Source of the DNA: Peptostreptococcus porci
GTDB taxonomy: Bacteria > Bacillota > Clostridia > Peptostreptococcales > Peptostreptococcaceae
Length of the DNA stretch: 64,000 nt
Direction of reading: 5' to 3'
Assembly: GCF_009695815.1 (NCBI RefSeq)
Contig: NZ_VUNE01000003.1
Location: 1 to 64,000, forward strand
A program made the translations under genes and the position numbers. Below are positions 28,882-38,596 of this stretch, in pieces. Every line of letters starts with the position of its first letter. The first letter of the stretch is position 1. The notes under the pieces were generated by a model that made no database searches, was not told where the DNA came from, and worked only from the letters and a program-made list of their open reading frames with translations.

Positions 28882-28933
28882 TAAAAAAGAAGCGTTATTC
28901 CTATATATTTCTATATTTTTTACGGAATAACGC
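28882..28933 (-). terminator. Intrinsic terminator after crcB
   Basis: GCGTTATTCC/GGAATAACGC perfect 10-bp stem (28892-28901, 28924-28933) with TTCTTTTTT following on the minus strand, about 110 bp after the crcB stop. The rest of 28676-29041 is promoter DNA of the 27182 gene and AT-rich sequence. Confidence 0.75.
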
Positions 28934-29041
28934 CCATTTTTACTATTTTTAATTAATTTTTTAAATTTCTAATCATATTAATTTTATAAACTGTTAACTT
29001 ATTTAAATTTAATTTTATTAAGTTTATCACAGTGGCATAAT

Positions 29042-29410
29042 TTACAAGTTTTTAAATAGATTTTCTCCCAATACTACTGCCGTCACGCCGATAACCACAC
29101 TCAATGTCACATAAATAATGGCAACTCCAACCCTATCATTTTTCAACAATTCCTGTGTTTCAAGTGCAAATGTCGAAAAAGTGGTAAATCCTCCACATAA
29201 TCCAACTTTAAGAAATAGAATTGCTTTTGAATTCACATTATACTTTATTGCAATCGAAGACAAAGCACCAATGATAAATGCACCCAAAATATTTATGATA
29301 AATGTCTTTAGAGGAAATCCACTGTCTGTATTTACATACATCAAACCTATTAAGTATCTTAATACAGAACCAAGAAAACCTCCCAATCCTACTAGTAAAC
29401 ACTCTATCAA
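29042..29410 (-). CDS. crcB: Fluoride channel CrcB/Fluc
   Basis: 122 aa with four TM helices and the signature GLCGGFTTFSTFALE that forms the fluoride pore; GGFLGSVLRYLIG at the N-terminus. Fluc channels are dual-topology dimers that let fluoride leak out. Only one crcB copy is present here and no fluoride riboswitch is visible upstream. It begins 42 bp after the pentapeptide-repeat gene and may be co-transcribed. Confidence 0.93.
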   Translation of the reverse strand: MIECLLVGLGGFLGSVLRYLIGLMYVNTDSGFPLKTFIINILGAFIIGALSSIAIKYNVNSKAILFLKVGLCGGFTTFSTFALETQELLKNDRVGVAIIYVTLSVVIGVTAVVLGENLFKNL

Positions 29411-29452
29411 ATCAATTTTCCTCCTGATTTCACACGAACTAATTTCTCAATT

Positions 29453-30163
29453 TTACATATATCCCAAAGCCTCCTCAAAGGTCATCCAAAAATGAATCCC
29501 ATGAGAAGAATCCAACCACCTATCTTCATGATAAGAATCTGCATATACCATCTCTCCAAGCCTATAAATAAAGTTCTCATCTACAAAAGATACGGCTTCA
29601 TCAAAGCATATTTTCCGCTCAATATCTGTGATTTCAACCACCTTCGCCTTATCACATCTACAAGCTGTAGTGGTCGATGAGCATCGCTTCGCATCCTTTG
29701 GAATCAACAGCTTTACCATTCTGTCATTGAAGCATTTTTTATATCCGAAAAAATAACCTTTCTTCGGGCAATGTATATCAAAATGTATTGTATTTTCGGT
29801 GTATTTCAATCCATCCAACTTTGCTCCTACCAGTAATGCCTCAGTAAAATCAACACCATCACAATATGTATTTTCCATATTACAGCCTCTTAAATCCACG
29901 CCAAAAAGGCTAGCAAAATCTAGCCTAGCTTCTTTTAGATTTGAATCTGTGAATTTTGAATGGTTGAATATGGTTTTGGACATATTACATCTTTCGAAAT
30001 TAACGTTTTTGAAATCTGACCAAGAAAAATCAATTCCACTCAAATCCATATCGGATAAGTCTTCATCTTCAATAATAATCTCATTAAAAAAGTAGAGATC
30101 TTTTGCGCAATTCTTCCTATTTGCCAACATTTCAATCAGTTCGTTTTTAGATACTTTTTTCAT
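29453..30163 (-). CDS. Pentapeptide-repeat protein with DUF5758-like C-terminus
   Basis: 236 aa from the ATG at 30163 (SD AGAGG, 6 nt); an upstream TTG frame to 30208 is not supported. Residues about 35-120 show A(D/N)Lxx pentapeptide periodicity (LSDMDLSGIDFSWSDFKNVN), a right-handed beta-helix. The C-terminal half (CPKKGYFFGYKK, KLLIPKDAKRCSSTTTACRC, HGIHFWMTFEEALGY) resembles the DUF5758 domain attached to such repeats in phage and bacterial proteins; that assignment is from memory. Function unknown. Confidence 0.8.
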   Translation of the reverse strand: MKKVSKNELIEMLANRKNCAKDLYFFNEIIIEDEDLSDMDLSGIDFSWSDFKNVNFERCNMSKTIFNHSKFTDSNLKEARLDFASLFGVDLRGCNMENTYCDGVDFTEALLVGAKLDGLKYTENTIHFDIHCPKKGYFFGYKKCFNDRMVKLLIPKDAKRCSSTTTACRCDKAKVVEITDIERKICFDEAVSFVDENFIYRLGEMVYADSYHEDRWLDSSHGIHFWMTFEEALGYM

Positions 30164-30341
30164 ATAATCGCCTCTATATATTCTCAATTCACCATTTACG
30201 CTTACCAATTGGTCATAATAATATTAATGGTATTAGTGTTAGTATATTAATAGTACTACTTATTATATTACTCGTTGAATAATAATATGCTTTTTTCCTC
30301 TTAACATTAGCCTCTAAATCTATTAGAATTTTTTAAATATA

Positions 30342-31169
30342 TTAATCTCTATACTCGTGATTAAAAGTCTTTAAATTTGGATGAACAATAATCTTATCAC
30401 CATCTGTATCCAATTCAAGAAGTGAAATATAGTTTGACACTAATTTGTTTTCTGGCTTCATTGTAGAAATAAACACTCCAGTTCCCACAACCTCTGCTTC
30501 AAACTCCTTCATCAGCTCTGTCATACCCTTTATAGTTCCGCCTCCACGCATAAAGTCATCGATTATTATAACCTTACTACCTGCTTTTAAAGCTTTACTT
30601 GGCAGACTCATCGTCTCTATCTTAGAGGATGATCCCGTAACGTATGTCATACTTATTGTAGGACCTTCAGAAACTTTTGTGTTTTTTCTTATTATAACCA
30701 ATGGTAGATTCATTGCTTTTGCAGTCATAAGTGCCATTGGAATACCTTTTGTTTCCATAGTAACCACACAATCTACCTCTGAATAATCTATATTTGAAGC
30801 AAATATCTCGCCAATTTTGTATACTACATTTGGATCGTAAATTAAGTCAATCAAATATAAAAAGCCACCAGATAATATTCTTCCTTCTTCTTTTATCCTG
30901 TCACACAATTGACACAGAAATTCCTCATTCTCTTCTTTTGATGTCTTTGGAATATACTTAACTCCTCCTGCTGCACCTGAAATGGTAACAACCCTTCCCA
31001 ATTGCAACTTTTCAAATACATTCTTTACCACTATTAAATCCTCACTGATGGTTGATTTTGCAGCATTGAACTGTGATGTAAAAAAGCTAAGTGTGAAAAT
31101 CTTATTTGGATTATCCGATAGTATTTTTACAATAGCTCCTATTCTTTCATTACGCTTAAATTTATTCAT
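30342..31169 (-). CDS. purR: Purine operon repressor PurR (Firmicutes type)
   Basis: 275 aa from the ATG at 31169, whose SD GGGAGGAG is ideal; the longer frame to 31265 lacks one. N-terminal winged helix (ERIGAIVKILSDNPNKIFTL) followed by a PRTase-like domain with VVTMETKGIP and the PRPP loop KVIIIDDFMRGGGTIKGM. It binds PurBox pairs and releases DNA when PRPP is high. Targets likely include the purE operon at 43425-52368 and its own promoter, as suggested by the PurBox matches upstream. Confidence 0.94.
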   Translation of the reverse strand: MNKFKRNERIGAIVKILSDNPNKIFTLSFFTSQFNAAKSTISEDLIVVKNVFEKLQLGRVVTISGAAGGVKYIPKTSKEENEEFLCQLCDRIKEEGRILSGGFLYLIDLIYDPNVVYKIGEIFASNIDYSEVDCVVTMETKGIPMALMTAKAMNLPLVIIRKNTKVSEGPTISMTYVTGSSSKIETMSLPSKALKAGSKVIIIDDFMRGGGTIKGMTELMKEFEAEVVGTGVFISTMKPENKLVSNYISLLELDTDGDKIIVHPNLKTFNHEYRD

Positions 31170-31326
31170 TTCTCCTCCCAATATTTCCCAATAAATACAT
31201 AAATTGTTAATTCTTTTTTTGATATTATTTAAATTAATTATTTTTCTTTCTATAAAAATAAACAAAGATCTGTTCTTTATGTTATAATATATTCTGTAAA
31301 CGATTTAATATTATTCTTTGTTTTGT

Positions 31327-31416
31327 GTTTCAGAAAACTTGTTTTTTGGCTGAATGCCCATTTGATATAACGATCAAATGTATCAGGCAAACATATCAAT
31401 CAAAACATTTCTGAAC
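31327..31416 (-). ncRNA. Candidate structured 5' leader of purR (possible riboswitch)
   Basis: On the minus strand, the arms GTTCAGAAA (31408-31416) and TTTCTGAAAC (31327-31336) form a closing stem with one bulge. Inside lie a perfect 8-bp hairpin (CATTTGAT/ATCAAATG, 6-nt loop, 31359-31380), a TGCC/GGCA pairing around it and a GGC-ATTCA-GCC element. A TATAAT at 31425-31430 places the start of transcription at about 31418, right at the first arm. A weak AAAGA/TCTTT hairpin with TTTATTTTT follows (31264-31278). I match it to no known riboswitch class. Confidence 0.4.
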
Positions 31417-31451
31417 ATTTATTAATTATAACATATTAAACGTTCATATTG
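31407..31451. promoter_or_regulatory. Probable PurBox pair between purR and murC
   Basis: ATTTCTGAACATT (31407-31419) matches the AWWWCCGAACWWT PurBox at 12 of 13. An inverted, weaker match AACGTTCATATTG (31439-31451) lies 19 bp away, close to the usual inverted layout. The purR-side -10 (31425-31430) sits between them, suggesting autoregulation. A murC-side TATACT is at 31452-31457. Confidence 0.5.
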
Positions 31452-31527
31452 TATACTTTTTAGCGAATTTTTCAAATTTTATTTTGCTTTTTAATTCGCA
31501 TAAAATAATATGAGAGGTGGATAGTAT

Positions 31528-32877
31528 ATGAATATACATTTTATTGGAATTGGTGGAATTAATATGAGTGCATTGGCTGAAATATGTATCAACAAAGGCT
31601 ATAATGTATCTGGATCTGATATGCAGGAGTCATACCTAGTTGATAATTTAAGAAGCTTGGGAGCTAAGATAACAATCGGCCAGAAAAAAGAAAATATCAC
31701 AGACGATATAAATCTTGTTGTTTATACCGCCGCAATATCTAATGAAAATGAGGAATTTTTAGCTGCAAAGGAAAAAAACATTCTAATGATAAATAGGGCA
31801 GCTTTTCTGGGTCAGATAATGAGAGAGTACAAAAATTCTATTGCAGTTTCAGGTACTCACGGAAAAACCACAACTACTAGTATGCTTTCGACAATTTTTA
31901 ATTATGCTGAAAAGGACCCGACTATCCTTGTTGGTGGTAATCTTAGCACAATAGGTGGAAATGTTAGAATTGGATCATCTGAAAACTTCATAACTGAGGC
32001 TTGTGAATATGTGGATAGTTTTTTAAATTTCAATCCATTTATTTCCATTGTGTTAAACATTGAAGAGGACCATCTAGACTATTTTTCAGGAATAGAGGAA
32101 ATAAAGGCTTCTTTTAATAAATTTGGAAAATTACTTCCAGAAGATGGATATTTCATAGTCAATGGAGATAACGAAAACACAAAGGATATCATGTATGATG
32201 TAGGTGCTACAATAATAAAATTTGGACAAAAAGACGATAATGACGCAATAATCTCTGAGATAAGATATGATGAGGACGGCTTTGCAATGTTCAATCTGAA
32301 CTACAAAGGAGTAAATTTAGGTACTTTTGATTTATCAGTATATGGTCTTCACAACGTTTACAATGCAACTGCAGCCATTATTGCATCTATTGTATCAAAT
32401 ATTGAGGTTGATGTAATAAAGAAAGCAATCAAAGAATACAATGGTGTTGGCAGAAGATTTGAAAAAAAGGGATATTTCAAAAACACTTTGGTAGTTGACG
32501 ATTATGCCCACCATCCAACAGAAGTGAAGGCTACTTTATCTGCGGCTAAAACTTTAAAGAAAAATAAGCTGTGGGTTGTGTTCCAACCTCATACTTATTC
32601 ACGAACAAAGGCATTGCTAAAGGAATTTGCAGAGGCATTTTATTCGGCTGATAAGGTAATTATTACGGATATCTATGCAGCCAGAGAAAAAAATCCTGGA
32701 GATATTAGCTCTAAGGATTTGGTTGAAAAACTCTACCACAACAATGTGGACGTGACATATATCCCTACTTTTGAAGAAATCGAAAGCTATCTTAGGGAAA
32801 ACCTAGAAGATGATGATTTGATAATAACTTGTGGTGCTGGTCCAATTTATAAAGTTGGAGAATCCCTTTTAAAGTAA
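31528..32877 (+). CDS. murC: UDP-N-acetylmuramate--L-alanine ligase MurC
   Basis: 449 aa. N-terminal Rossmann motif [19 protein letters not shown] loop [15 protein letters not shown], and [12 protein letters not shown] plus the substrate-binding FQPHTYSRT in the C-terminal domain. It adds L-Ala to UDP-MurNAc, the first amino acid step of peptidoglycan. SD GAGAGGTGG precedes the ATG. It is divergent from purR and followed by a terminator. Confidence 0.97.
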   Translation: MNIHFIGIGGINMSALAEICINKGYNVSGSDMQESYLVDNLRSLGAKITIGQKKENITDDINLVVYTAAISNENEEFLAAKEKNILMINRAAFLGQIMREYKNSIAVSGTHGKTTTTSMLSTIFNYAEKDPTILVGGNLSTIGGNVRIGSSENFITEACEYVDSFLNFNPFISIVLNIEEDHLDYFSGIEEIKASFNKFGKLLPEDGYFIVNGDNENTKDIMYDVGATIIKFGQKDDNDAIISEIRYDEDGFAMFNLNYKGVNLGTFDLSVYGLHNVYNATAAIIASIVSNIEVDVIKKAIKEYNGVGRRFEKKGYFKNTLVVDDYAHHPTEVKATLSAAKTLKKNKLWVVFQPHTYSRTKALLKEFAEAFYSADKVIITDIYAAREKNPGDISSKDLVEKLYHNNVDVTYIPTFEEIESYLRENLEDDDLIITCGAGPIYKVGESLLK

Positions 32878-32901
32878 TTAAATTAGAATATAATAAGATA
32901 T

Positions 32902-32942
32902 ATTGATGCATATTGATATATATTGATGCGTATTGATATGTA
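32902..32942 (+). repeat. Short tandem repeat ATTGAT-N4 (4 copies)
   Basis: ATTGATGCAT, ATTGATATAT, ATTGATGCGT, ATTGATATGT in a row after murC; a 10-bp period with a 20-bp alternation. No function is evident. Confidence 0.7.
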
Positions 32943-32977
32943 ATAAAATTAATTATAATTTGGAATAAAATATAACA

Positions 32978-33026
32978 AAACCCGTAGGAAACTTGCAAAC
33001 CTAGTCTTACGGGTTTCTATTTTTAT
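32978..33026 (+). terminator. Intrinsic terminator after murC
   Basis: AAACCCGTA/TACGGGTTT stem (32978-32986, 33008-33016) followed by TTTCTATTTTT on the plus strand, about 100 bp after the murC stop. Confidence 0.8.
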
Positions 33027-33112
33027 AAATTTAATTCAAAGTAGATATCGGCTCTTTCATATGAAAAAATATATAATAGCAACTTTAGTTGCAAATATAA
33101 AACAAATTATTC

Positions 33113-33141
33113 TTGAATTATTGTCAAAACTGTCGTAATAT
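33113..33141 (+). promoter_or_regulatory. Promoter of the 76-aa ORF
   Basis: TTGAAT (33113-33118), 17 bp, TAATAT (33136-33141), about 34 bp before the ATG at 33175. A small GCAAC/GTTGC hairpin lies upstream at about 33079-33092. Confidence 0.5.
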
Positions 33142-33174
33142 CAGAGTATATAATTTTTTTATTGGAGAAAAGAC

Positions 33175-33405
33175 ATGAAATATAACTTATACGACTATAT
33201 TACAGATGAAGATGACAACTCAATAGATAACTACATAAGAAAAACAGTCATAGAAAAAGATATTTCCATAACTGTTCTTTCATGTGCATTAAATATATCA
33301 GATAAAGAAATGTTTGATATCCTTATATCTCAAGATATTTTAGAAAAACTTGACTGTATGCAGTATGGCGAATTTCTGAGAGTTCTAGAAATATATGATC
33401 TTTAA
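33175..33405 (+). CDS. Small hypothetical acidic protein (76 aa)
   Basis: 76 aa, acidic, with no signal peptide or TM. It has a promoter, an SD-like TTGGAGA eight bases before the ATG, and ordinary codon use, so I take it as real. Short helices with NISDKEMFDILISQDIL and a Cys. No family recognised. It stands alone between murC and an oppositely oriented oxidoreductase. Confidence 0.55.
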   Translation: MKYNLYDYITDEDDNSIDNYIRKTVIEKDISITVLSCALNISDKEMFDILISQDILEKLDCMQYGEFLRVLEIYDL

Positions 33406-33432
33406 CCTATAATATTTAGTAAACAATTGACA

Positions 33433-34413
33433 CTACTGCTCTTCCGGATAATATAATCCCCATTCTTTTCTAAGGTCTGTCATTATCTTCATAACATCAA
33501 AAGTATGGTCTAATTTCATCATATTTTTTGAATTTTTTATCGACATTTCCATATTCTCTATTTCATACTTCAAAGCATATTCTGAATTACCAAGCTCAAT
33601 TTTTTCTATGGAAGAGTCCTCTGTATATGTTATTGTTGCCTTATCACTTCTAGGATAATCATATATCTCTATATATCCTTTTTCAAAAACAATCACCACC
33701 CTTTTAGGTTGCTTTGAATGTAGGGAAATAGTAATATTTGCCAGTTCATCCTTATCATTCTTCAAAATTATACTAGCATTTTCATCCACTCCAGATTCAG
33801 CTTTCTTTACAAATGATTTCATCTCAATATTTGAAAAGTCCATAAAATTTCGAGTTAGCGAAAGTGCATACACACCAATATCAAGTAATGCACCTCCTGC
33901 AGTATCCATACTGAAAAACCTATTTTTCATATCGTATTCTTTAAAGCTACCGAAGTTTGCCTGAATTAAACTTAGCTTTCCAAGATTTCCAGTATTTATC
34001 AATTCCTCTAGCTTCTGATACAAAGGCATATGATAAATGGTCATAGCCTCTGCCAATATCAAATTTTTCGACTTCGCTATTTCAATCGCTTCTGATAATT
34101 CATTCGAATTAAGTGTAATTGCCTTTTCACAAAGTACATGTTTTCCATTTTTCAGTGCGTTCCTTATATATTCTATATGCTTATTATGTGGAGTAGAAAT
34201 GTAAACTACCTCTATCTTTTCATCGTTAAGCAACTCAATTTCATTGTTGTAAACTCTATCAATATTATATTTTTCGGCAAATTTTTTTGCACTCTCCGAT
34301 GTTCTATTGTACACTCCATATATATTATTTCCACATTTCTGCATTGCTACAGCAAATTCATTTGCTATTGTACCACATCCGATGACACCCCATGTATATC
34401 TTGATTTATTCAT
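33433..34413 (-). CDS. Gfo/Idh/MocA family oxidoreductase
   Basis: 326 aa. N-terminal Rossmann domain with WGVIGCGTIANEFA, VYISTPHNKHIEY, and the conserved CEKAITLN (catalytic Lys in the EKP-like motif). The C-terminal domain has MDTAGGALLDIGVYAL. It is an NAD(P)-dependent dehydrogenase of sugars, inositols or related substrates; the substrate is not predictable. SD GGAGG precedes the ATG, and the gene is 33 bp from the DUF4256 gene stop. Confidence 0.9.
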   Translation of the reverse strand: MNKSRYTWGVIGCGTIANEFAVAMQKCGNNIYGVYNRTSESAKKFAEKYNIDRVYNNEIELLNDEKIEVVYISTPHNKHIEYIRNALKNGKHVLCEKAITLNSNELSEAIEIAKSKNLILAEAMTIYHMPLYQKLEELINTGNLGKLSLIQANFGSFKEYDMKNRFFSMDTAGGALLDIGVYALSLTRNFMDFSNIEMKSFVKKAESGVDENASIILKNDKDELANITISLHSKQPKRVVIVFEKGYIEIYDYPRSDKATITYTEDSSIEKIELGNSEYALKYEIENMEMSIKNSKNMMKLDHTFDVMKIMTDLRKEWGLYYPEEQ

Positions 34414-34446
34414 TTAATTGTCCTCCGTAAACCAATATTATAATCG

Positions 34447-35052
34447 CTAAACCAAATAAATCCCTCTAAAGCCTCTGCTTGCATAATATGATTCAGCTCC
34501 ATTGTGATAAATAAATACCGTATCATACCTTTTATCGCCAAAAAGTGATCCACCTAGTTCTCTAATACCTTTTGGGGTTAAAATCCAACTAGAACTCTTA
34601 TAATCATAGTCACCTGTCTTCTGAAGTTGCCTATACTCGTCTTCAGAAAGCATTTTTATTCCAAGAAATTCAGCCATTGTTATTGCATCGTTACGTGGTT
34701 TATTCTTTTTTCTAGACTCCCATGCCTGAGCATCATAACACAAGCTTCTTCTACCACTTGGACTCTCCTTTGAGCAGTCACAGAAGATATATTTATCACT
34801 TTCTTTGTCGTATCCAATAACATCAGGCTCTCCCCCAGTAATTTCCATATTGGAAAGTACTCTTATATTATCCTCATTCTGGTTTAATCTAATCTCAATT
34901 TCTGACCATGCAATATCTTTGTGTCTTTGTGAATTCTCCATAAATCTTTTTCTTAATATTGTTATCAGCTCGTCTCTTTCTAGCTTATCAATTACGAACT
35001 CCATTCTCTCAACTATTTCAGCACTTTCTGTTGTATCTTTTTTGGCTTTCAT
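34447..35052 (-). CDS. DUF4256 family protein
   Basis: 201 aa from the ATG at 35052, whose SD GGAGGTGA is ideal; a longer frame to 35139 lacks an SD. The family signatures visible are EITGGEPDVIGYD, FCDCSKESPSGRRSLCYD and RGFRGIYLV. The family is widespread in Firmicutes but uncharacterised. It ends before the Gfo/Idh/MocA gene, possibly co-transcribed. Confidence 0.85.
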   Translation of the reverse strand: MKAKKDTTESAEIVERMEFVIDKLERDELITILRKRFMENSQRHKDIAWSEIEIRLNQNEDNIRVLSNMEITGGEPDVIGYDKESDKYIFCDCSKESPSGRRSLCYDAQAWESRKKNKPRNDAITMAEFLGIKMLSEDEYRQLQKTGDYDYKSSSWILTPKGIRELGGSLFGDKRYDTVFIYHNGAESYYASRGFRGIYLV

Positions 35053-35189
35053 ACAATTCACCTCCATAAATCTATTATACCCTATACAAACAAAAATACC
35101 GCTAACAATAACATTGATAGCAGCATTTTTGATGGCCATTTTTTTATTTGTAAATTATAAAATTTGAAAATCTCCTAACATCTTTTAAT

Positions 35190-35219
35190 AATCCGAAAAA
35201 ACCATAATTTTTTCAGATT
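35190..35219. terminator. Inverted repeat after the AGCS transporter gene
   Basis: AATCYGAAAAAA/TTTTTTCRGATT 12-bp stem, 35 bp beyond the stop at 35254. The U-run is part of the stem, so it is a weak terminator candidate. Confidence 0.45.
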
Positions 35220-35253
35220 TTCACGACCATTTCAAATTCACCTTTATAAAAAA

Positions 35254-36657
35254 TTATTTTTGTGGTCTATATCTTTCAGGAAGAGCAGAAATATACTCAG
35301 CTTCAGATTGTCTTATTCTATCAGGGTCTTTAAAGAAGTCTTGCACCATCGTTATGACAACTTTAGAAAGTAATACCAAGCCTACTAAGTTCGGAATAGC
35401 CATCAATCCATTTAGAGTATCAGATATGCTCCAGATTGCCTGCAATCCACCAACCGAACCAACAAATACTAAAGGAATATAAACTATTCTATAGAATTTT
35501 ACTGCTTCTTTGCCAAAGATGTATTGAGTACATTTTTCCCCATAGTATGACCATCCCAGTATGGTTGAGAATGCAAATAACGCCAAGCCGATAGTTACTA
35601 TGTATTGCCCACCATTAAAGCCAGCTTTGAATGCAGATGATGTAAGGGCAGCGCCTTGAAGACCTGAATTCCATACTCCAGTCACTAACACTACAAGAGC
35701 AGTCATCGTACATATTACAATTGTATCCATAAATACTTCGAATACTCCCCACATACCTTGTCTAACTGGATGATCAGTAGTTGCAGCGGCATGAGCTATA
35801 GGAGCACTACCAAGACCTGCCTCATTGGTAAACACACCTCTCGCAATACCATTTCTCATTGCCATCATCAAAGTTGAACCTGCAAATCCACCTGCTGCAG
35901 CATGACCTGTAAATGCAGATCCAAATATCAATCCAAATGCGTTTGGAATTTGTCCTATATTCATTATAATTATTGCCAATGCCCCTACTATATAAAATAA
36001 TGCCATAAATGGAACCAATTTTTCAGTAACTGAACCAATTCTTTTTATTCCACCTAAAATAACTATTCCTGTCAACACTGCCAATATGATTCCAACAACT
36101 CTTGAATCAACTCCAAAACTAGCATTTGTTACTTGTGCAATTGAGTTCGACTGAGTCATATTTCCTATACCAAATGAAGCCAATGCTCCAAAAAGTGCAA
36201 ACAATTTCGCCAAAGTTTTATTTCCCAGACCTCTTTCAATGTAGTACATAGGACCACCGGAAAAAGATCCCTTATCATCTTTAACTCTGTAAGTAACTGA
36301 CAGAATAACTTCAGAAAATTTTGTGGACATTCCCAATAATGCCGATAACCACATCCAAAATACTGCACCAGGACCTCCAACAGATATTGCCAATGCAACA
36401 CCAGCAATATTACCAGTACCTACTGTGGCTGCCAAAGCTGTAGAAACCGCCTGAAAAGCAGTAACCTCTCCATCCCCATCAGATCCTTTTTTAAATATGT
36501 TAAGAAAAGTGCTTTTCATAACATATCCGAATTTTGACAATACAATAAATTTTGTTTTGATACCAAGAAGTAATCCTGTACCTAACAGTAAAATAAGCAT
36601 AGGCCAACCCCAAACGATATTACCGATAAACGAATTTACCTCCAAAATTGTCTTCAT
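35254..36657 (-). CDS. Sodium:alanine/glycine symporter (AGCS family)
   Basis: 467 aa from the ATG at 36657, which has SD AAGGAGG eight bases upstream; a frame ten codons longer does not. About ten TM helices. Family signatures: VSTALAATVGTGNIAGVALAI, GGPGAVFWMWLSALLGMSTKF, GGPMYYIERG and NEAGLGSAPIAHA. It imports alanine or glycine with Na+. Monocistronic. Confidence 0.95.
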   Translation of the reverse strand: MKTILEVNSFIGNIVWGWPMLILLLGTGLLLGIKTKFIVLSKFGYVMKSTFLNIFKKGSDGDGEVTAFQAVSTALAATVGTGNIAGVALAISVGGPGAVFWMWLSALLGMSTKFSEVILSVTYRVKDDKGSFSGGPMYYIERGLGNKTLAKLFALFGALASFGIGNMTQSNSIAQVTNASFGVDSRVVGIILAVLTGIVILGGIKRIGSVTEKLVPFMALFYIVGALAIIIMNIGQIPNAFGLIFGSAFTGHAAAGGFAGSTLMMAMRNGIARGVFTNEAGLGSAPIAHAAATTDHPVRQGMWGVFEVFMDTIVICTMTALVVLVTGVWNSGLQGAALTSSAFKAGFNGGQYIVTIGLALFAFSTILGWSYYGEKCTQYIFGKEAVKFYRIVYIPLVFVGSVGGLQAIWSISDTLNGLMAIPNLVGLVLLSKVVITMVQDFFKDPDRIRQSEAEYISALPERYRPQK

Positions 36658-36740
36658 ACCAAAAGCCTCCTTAAAAATATTAACCATTTTTGATAATTAT
36701 TAGTAATTTGCTGTTGAAAATTAAAAAAATATCAAAAATA

Positions 36741-37031
36741 TGATTAAAAAATAATTCACACTGATATATTATTACTTTGGTGTGAATTTAATGTGAAGTT
36801 CAAAAAATTATTATATTCTTACTAATCTATAAATTATTAAAGATTCAATATGGAGATATTTTTTACCATTTTTCTCATATAATTCTGATTAAATCGTGAT
36901 TAGTACTTAATTATCAAATAAAAATATATTTATTTTTTTTATATTAAATAATGTTAATAATAATTCAAAAGACGATTGTTGGAATAAATAATAAAAAATG
37001 AATTATTATTTTAAATCAAAAATCGTCTTTT
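36741..37031. terminator. Two inverted repeats in the gap before the SPFH gene
   Basis: The 576-bp gap 36658-37233 holds no gene. TTCACAC/GTGTGAA (36755-36761, 36780-36786) is followed by TTATTTTTTAATC on the minus strand. AAAAGACGATT/AATCGTCTTTT (36967-36977, 37021-37031) has an A/T-rich loop with nested symmetry and T-runs on both sides. The second probably terminates the minus-strand SPFH operon; the rest is plain AT-rich DNA with nothing recognisable. Confidence 0.5.
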
Positions 37032-37233
37032 TAAAGCATATATTAACTTATTTCTATGTGAATCGTATTCGAAATTTTAAATCTAAGCGTTTAAATTACA
37101 CTTCATATGTATTTCTTATGTATATTAGTATCTGTATTTTTGCATATTATAATTTAAAAGCCTATTTTTTCAAATACTTTTTGAAAATCTATTTTTATAG
37201 ATTACTTCATTTGAGTTCTACATTTTTTGTAGG

Positions 37234-38547
37234 TTACTTCATCGGAGTTCCACATTCTGGGCAAAATTTCGGAGCAGACTCTGAATTTTCTACCTTCCAT
37301 CCGCAGTTTTTACATTCAAAATTTCCAGCTTCTGGCTTTTTATCTCCACATTCTGAACAGAATTTTCCTGTATTTGAAGCTCCACACTTCGCACAAGTCC
37401 ATCCAATATCCTGTCTCTTTGCTCCACATTCTGTACAGAATTTACCTGTAGCATTATTTCCACATGAACATAGCCAAAAATCTGATCCCACACTATTCAC
37501 ATGAGCTTGAGAATTTTGTTCCATTTGTTTCTGTTGCTGAGCTTGACCCATTCCATACAAATCCTGTGCGTTGATTCCACCAGCATTTTGAGCCATACCA
37601 AGTCCCATAAATCCTGTCATAGCGCCACCCTGATTTGATGCTGCAGCCCTCATTGCATCAGCCTGAGCAGTAGTCAGTGTAGCTGCTGCCATAGTAGGGT
37701 CCTTCATTACTGCAGTTCTCTGAAGAGTCTTTATCATATCTTCATCTTCTTTGCTTGCAACCACAGAGTTAACTCCAAAAGAAACTATTTTTATACCTCT
37801 AAGCTCTGTCCACTTTTTGCTTAAAACTTCATTTAATGCATCAGCCAACTCTACTGTATGTCCAGGTAGAGAGCTATACCTAATTCCCATATCTGAAATC
37901 TTTGAAAATGCCGGTTGTAAAGCAGTCAACAATTCACTCTTTAATTGAGCATCTATTTGGTCTCTTTCGAATGCTTCACCAACATTTCCAACTACGTTCG
38001 TGTAGAAAAGTAATGGATCTACTATTTTATATGAATAAACACCATTACATCTAATTGATATATCGACGTCCAAACCTATATTTTTATCAACCACTCTGAA
38101 TGGAACAGGATTTGGAGTTCCATATTTATTATCTACTATTTCCTTCGTATTGATATAGTAAACTCTCTGATCTTTACCAGTATCTCCGCCAAAACCAAAC
38201 CTTGAAATCATAGTTGAGAAAGTGTTTCTTACACTGTCTTCCAAATTTCCAGAAAAAATACTAGGCTCAGTCGAGCTATCAAATGTAAAATTACCTGGCT
38301 CTGCGGACATTTCTACTATTTTCCCCTGCTCAACTATAATCATACATTGACCATCTGCTACAGCTATTCCACTTCCGTTGGAAATAATATTATCATTTCC
38401 ATGTTTATTTGATGATCTTGAAGTTGTTTGCTTTGCACCCCTTACAACTAGTGTTTCCGAATTCATTGAATCACAATAAAAAAACTCTTTCCATTGATCC
38501 GCCAAAGTTCCTGATACTGCACCGATTCCAGCTTTAATTAATCCCAT
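37234..38547 (-). CDS. SPFH-domain protein with three C-terminal zinc ribbons (YdjI-like)
   Basis: 437 aa. SPFH/band-7 region about residues 30-270 (GSGIAVADGQCMIIVEQGKIV, RFGFGGDTGKDQRVYYINTK, IKIVSFGVNSV). The C-terminus carries three CxxC/CxxC zinc ribbons (CSCGNNATGKFCTECG, CAKCGASNTGKFCSECG, CKNCG..FCPECG). A Gln/Ala-rich linker joins the two. It resembles B. subtilis YdjI. SD AGGAGG precedes the ATG. It is third in an operon with TPM and zinc-ribbon membrane proteins, so it may form a membrane-associated scaffold. Confidence 0.85.
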   Translation of the reverse strand: MGLIKAGIGAVSGTLADQWKEFFYCDSMNSETLVVRGAKQTTSRSSNKHGNDNIISNGSGIAVADGQCMIIVEQGKIVEMSAEPGNFTFDSSTEPSIFSGNLEDSVRNTFSTMISRFGFGGDTGKDQRVYYINTKEIVDNKYGTPNPVPFRVVDKNIGLDVDISIRCNGVYSYKIVDPLLFYTNVVGNVGEAFERDQIDAQLKSELLTALQPAFSKISDMGIRYSSLPGHTVELADALNEVLSKKWTELRGIKIVSFGVNSVVASKEDEDMIKTLQRTAVMKDPTMAAATLTTAQADAMRAAASNQGGAMTGFMGLGMAQNAGGINAQDLYGMGQAQQQKQMEQNSQAHVNSVGSDFWLCSCGNNATGKFCTECGAKRQDIGWTCAKCGASNTGKFCSECGDKKPEAGNFECKNCGWKVENSESAPKFCPECGTPMK

Positions 38548-38596
38548 ATTTTACCTCCTGTGTTAATATCTAATCTAATCATATTTTCTATAACCT

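Noticed and set aside
29042-30230. Fluoride riboswitch upstream of crcB or the pentapeptide gene
   Set aside because: None of the conserved GGxGATGG-type blocks could be found.
36998-37504. 168-codon plus-strand frame overlapping the SPFH gene end
   Set aside because: Half lies antisense to the zinc ribbons; no promoter or SD and no family match.
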